Below are positions 6,444 to 7,527 of a stretch of 7,527 bases of DNA, piece after piece; position 1 is the stretch's first letter, and each line of letters opens with the position of its first letter. Below the pieces are notes generated by a model. It ran no database searches, had not been told where the DNA came from, and saw only the letters and a list, made by a program, of their open reading frames with translations. Source of the stretch: Firmicutes bacterium UBA1065 (GTDB taxonomy: Bacteria; Bacillota; Clostridia; Tissierellales; Sedimentibacteraceae). Position numbers and translations under genes: made by a program. The stretch spans positions 1 to 7,527 of the forward strand of contig DCDC01000190.1 in NCBI GenBank assembly GCA_002316225.1, in the 5' to 3' direction.

Positions 6444-7292
6444 ATGTGGGAATTAGTTGAAGACGCTCTTATAGACTCTTTAAAAATGCTGCCATTTTTA
6501 TTTGCAGCCTATTTAATAATTGAATATATTGAGCATAAGTCATCCGATAAGCTGGTCAACGGCCTTCGAAAATATGGAGTCATTGGAGGAGCAGTGCTTG
6601 GTAGTCTTCCCCAGTGCGGATTCTCTCTGGCTGCATCAAATCTGTATGCAGGAAGAATTATTACGACAGGAACCTTGATAGCGGTATTCATATCCACATC
6701 CGATGAAGCCATACCCATATTGTTATCAAGCAGGACTGACATAAATCTTATTTTATTCCTTTTAGCAGTGAAAATTGCCCTTGCTGTCGCAGCCGGGCTC
6801 ATGGCCGATTATTTGTTCAAGGGTCTTTTTAACCACAGGAATAATGAAGAAATCTCAAGCTCCATCCATCGGCATGTTTGTACGGACTGCGGGTGCCATG
6901 GCCATGAAGGAATACTGAAACCTGCGCTGAAACACACAATCAATATATTTATATTCTTGTTATTTACGAATTTATTTCTAAACAGTCTTATAGAACTTGC
7001 AGGCCAGGATAATTTGTCTCAAATCTTGTTAAGAGACAGCATTTTTCAACCTGCCCTGGCCGGTGCGATAGGACTTATTCCAAATTGTGCCGCATCCATA
7101 ATTCTCACCCGGATGTTTCTTGAGGGAAGCATAAGCTTTGGTTCTGCCATTGCAGGCCTTTCCACGGGAGCCGGTGTGGGTTTATTGGTTCTGTTCAGGA
7201 TGAATCGCAATATTAAAGAAAATTTGATGATTACCCTTTACATATATGTTTTTTCGATATTGGCAGGGTCTTTGATACAAATGTTACTATAA
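6444..7292 (+). CDS. Putative heavy-metal/manganese exporter, ArsP_2-like multi-pass membrane protein
   Basis: A 282-residue polytopic membrane protein resembling the family variously annotated as arsenic efflux protein, putative manganese transporter or 10-TM heavy-metal exporter; the substrate is not established by the sequence. About eight strong hydrophobic segments are visible (near 13-28, 44-66, 70-93, 101-124, 164-186, 201-222, 231-251 and 260-282). Two stretches are related: GSLPQCGFS (53-61) followed by a G-I-x-x-G pattern, and GLIPNCAAS (210-218) followed by the same, suggesting two homologous halves. Between the halves a hydrophilic loop carries His142, His144, Cys146, Cys149, Cys151, His152 and His154 (HRHVCTDCGCHGHEG), a plausible metal-binding site. 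The start at 6444 is fixed by a strong ribosome binding site. No promoter stands out in 6382-6443, so expression may come partly from HU read-through. The gene converges on livF. Family placement is fairly secure, transport direction and ion are not. Confidence 0.78.
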   Translation: MWELVEDALIDSLKMLPFLFAAYLIIEYIEHKSSDKLVNGLRKYGVIGGAVLGSLPQCGFSLAASNLYAGRIITTGTLIAVFISTSDEAIPILLSSRTDINLILFLLAVKIALAVAAGLMADYLFKGLFNHRNNEEISSSIHRHVCTDCGCHGHEGILKPALKHTINIFIFLLFTNLFLNSLIELAGQDNLSQILLRDSIFQPALAGAIGLIPNCAASIILTRMFLEGSISFGSAIAGLSTGAGVGLLVLFRMNRNIKENLMITLYIYVFSILAGSLIQMLL

Positions 7293-7294
7293 TT

Positions 7295-7377
7295 AAAATG
7301 TCATTGTTATGAAAAATAAGTGTCATCCGCTTCAGGATGACACTTTAAGATATAATCATAAGAATGACATTTTTTTT
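7295..7377. terminator. Nested inverted repeat acting as a probable two-way terminator
   Basis: The outer arms AAAATGTCATTGTTATGA (7295-7312) and TCATAAGAATGACATTTT (7356-7373) are complementary at 17 of 18 positions. Inside them AAGTGTCATCC (7318-7328) and GGATGACACTT (7335-7345) pair perfectly over 11 bases around the loop GCTTCA. On the plus strand the outer right arm runs into eight T (7370-7377), suiting termination after the exporter gene. On the minus strand the inner hairpin is followed by ATTTTTC (7317 to 7311), suiting termination after livF. The livF stop codon lies at the end of the T run. Confidence 0.85.
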
Positions 7378-7527
7378 ATTTCTTGGATGTTCCCAAATAG
7401 GCCTCGATGATTTTCTCGTTTTTCAGGAGGTCTGCACCTTTACCCTCCATGGTTATGTTGCCCGTTTCCAAAACATAACCGTAATCTGCAACCTTCAGGG
7501 CCTTGTTGGCATTTTGCTCGATTAACA
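7376..7527 (-). CDS. livF: Branched-chain amino acid ABC transporter ATP-binding protein LivF, C-terminal 49 residues
   Basis: LivF is one of the two cytoplasmic ATPase subunits of the high-affinity leucine/isoleucine/valine (LIV-I type) importer. Only the C-terminus is in the window. It begins in the switch-region segment LIEQNANKALKVADYGYVLE, continues with TGNITMEGKGADLLKNE, and ends with the family-typical IIEAYLGTSKK and TAA. The pattern VEQN-A-x-A-L-x-x-A-D-x-x-Y-V-L-E-x-G, followed by L-x-x-N-E-x-I-x-x-A-Y-L-G, distinguishes LivF from most other ABC ATPases, in particular from LivG. The remaining part, with Walker A, the signature motif and Walker B, lies beyond 7527. Other liv genes are expected upstream on the minus strand, outside this window; that is inference from the usual livKHMGF order, in which livF is last. 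Confidence 0.93.
   Translation of the reverse strand, partial: LIEQNANKALKVADYGYVLETGNITMEGKGADLLKNEKIIEAYLGTSKK

Noticed and set aside
6509..6802. Minus-strand reading frame opposite the exporter
   Set aside because: Antisense to a clear membrane-protein gene; no domain and no plausible translation start.

Overview
The window looks like an ordinary chromosomal stretch from a low-GC, anaerobic, Gram-positive bacterium of the Clostridia/Tissierellia type. The reasons are the AT-rich sequence, strong purine-rich ribosome binding sites, closest family resemblance to Firmicute proteins (RecD2/YrrC, ComF, YabM/SpoVB, YabN-MazG, HU), and gene neighbourhoods typical of that group. I cannot name a genus. 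I found no phage, transposase gene, CRISPR array, RNA gene or toxin/defence cassette.

Layout. Left part (1-2658), minus strand: recD2, a complete RecD2-type helicase, is followed after one base by comF, which leaves the window before its C-terminus. They are almost certainly one transcript read leftward, and an extended -10 promoter lies just upstream of recD2. The 332-base stretch 2659-2990 separates this pair from a divergent rightward group and holds promoter-like sequence, a small inverted repeat and a short tandem repeat, but no convincing gene.

Middle (2991-6346), plus strand: a MOP-family lipid-linked oligosaccharide flippase (YabM/SpoVB/MurJ-like), then one base later a fused tetrapyrrole-methylase-like/MazG protein (YabN type), then 49 bases later the nucleoid protein HU. 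The flippase-MazG pair recalls the yabM-yabN order near spoVT in Bacillus; in this window HU follows. The group combines envelope or spore-wall export, nucleotide-pool cleaning and chromosome packaging, and is conserved more by ancestry than by an obvious shared pathway. A 10-bp hairpin follows HU.

Right part (6444-7527): a membrane protein of the heavy-metal/manganese exporter type (ArsP_2-like), with a His/Cys-rich cytosolic loop and two visibly related halves, is read rightward. It converges with the C-terminus of LivF, a branched-chain amino-acid ABC transporter ATPase, on the minus strand. Between them lies a 79-base nested inverted repeat that appears to act as a two-way terminator.

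I found no clearly undescribed system. The observations most worth a second look are the nested convergent terminator, the exporter with its internal duplication and metal-site-like loop, and the short repeats in the divergent intergenic region.
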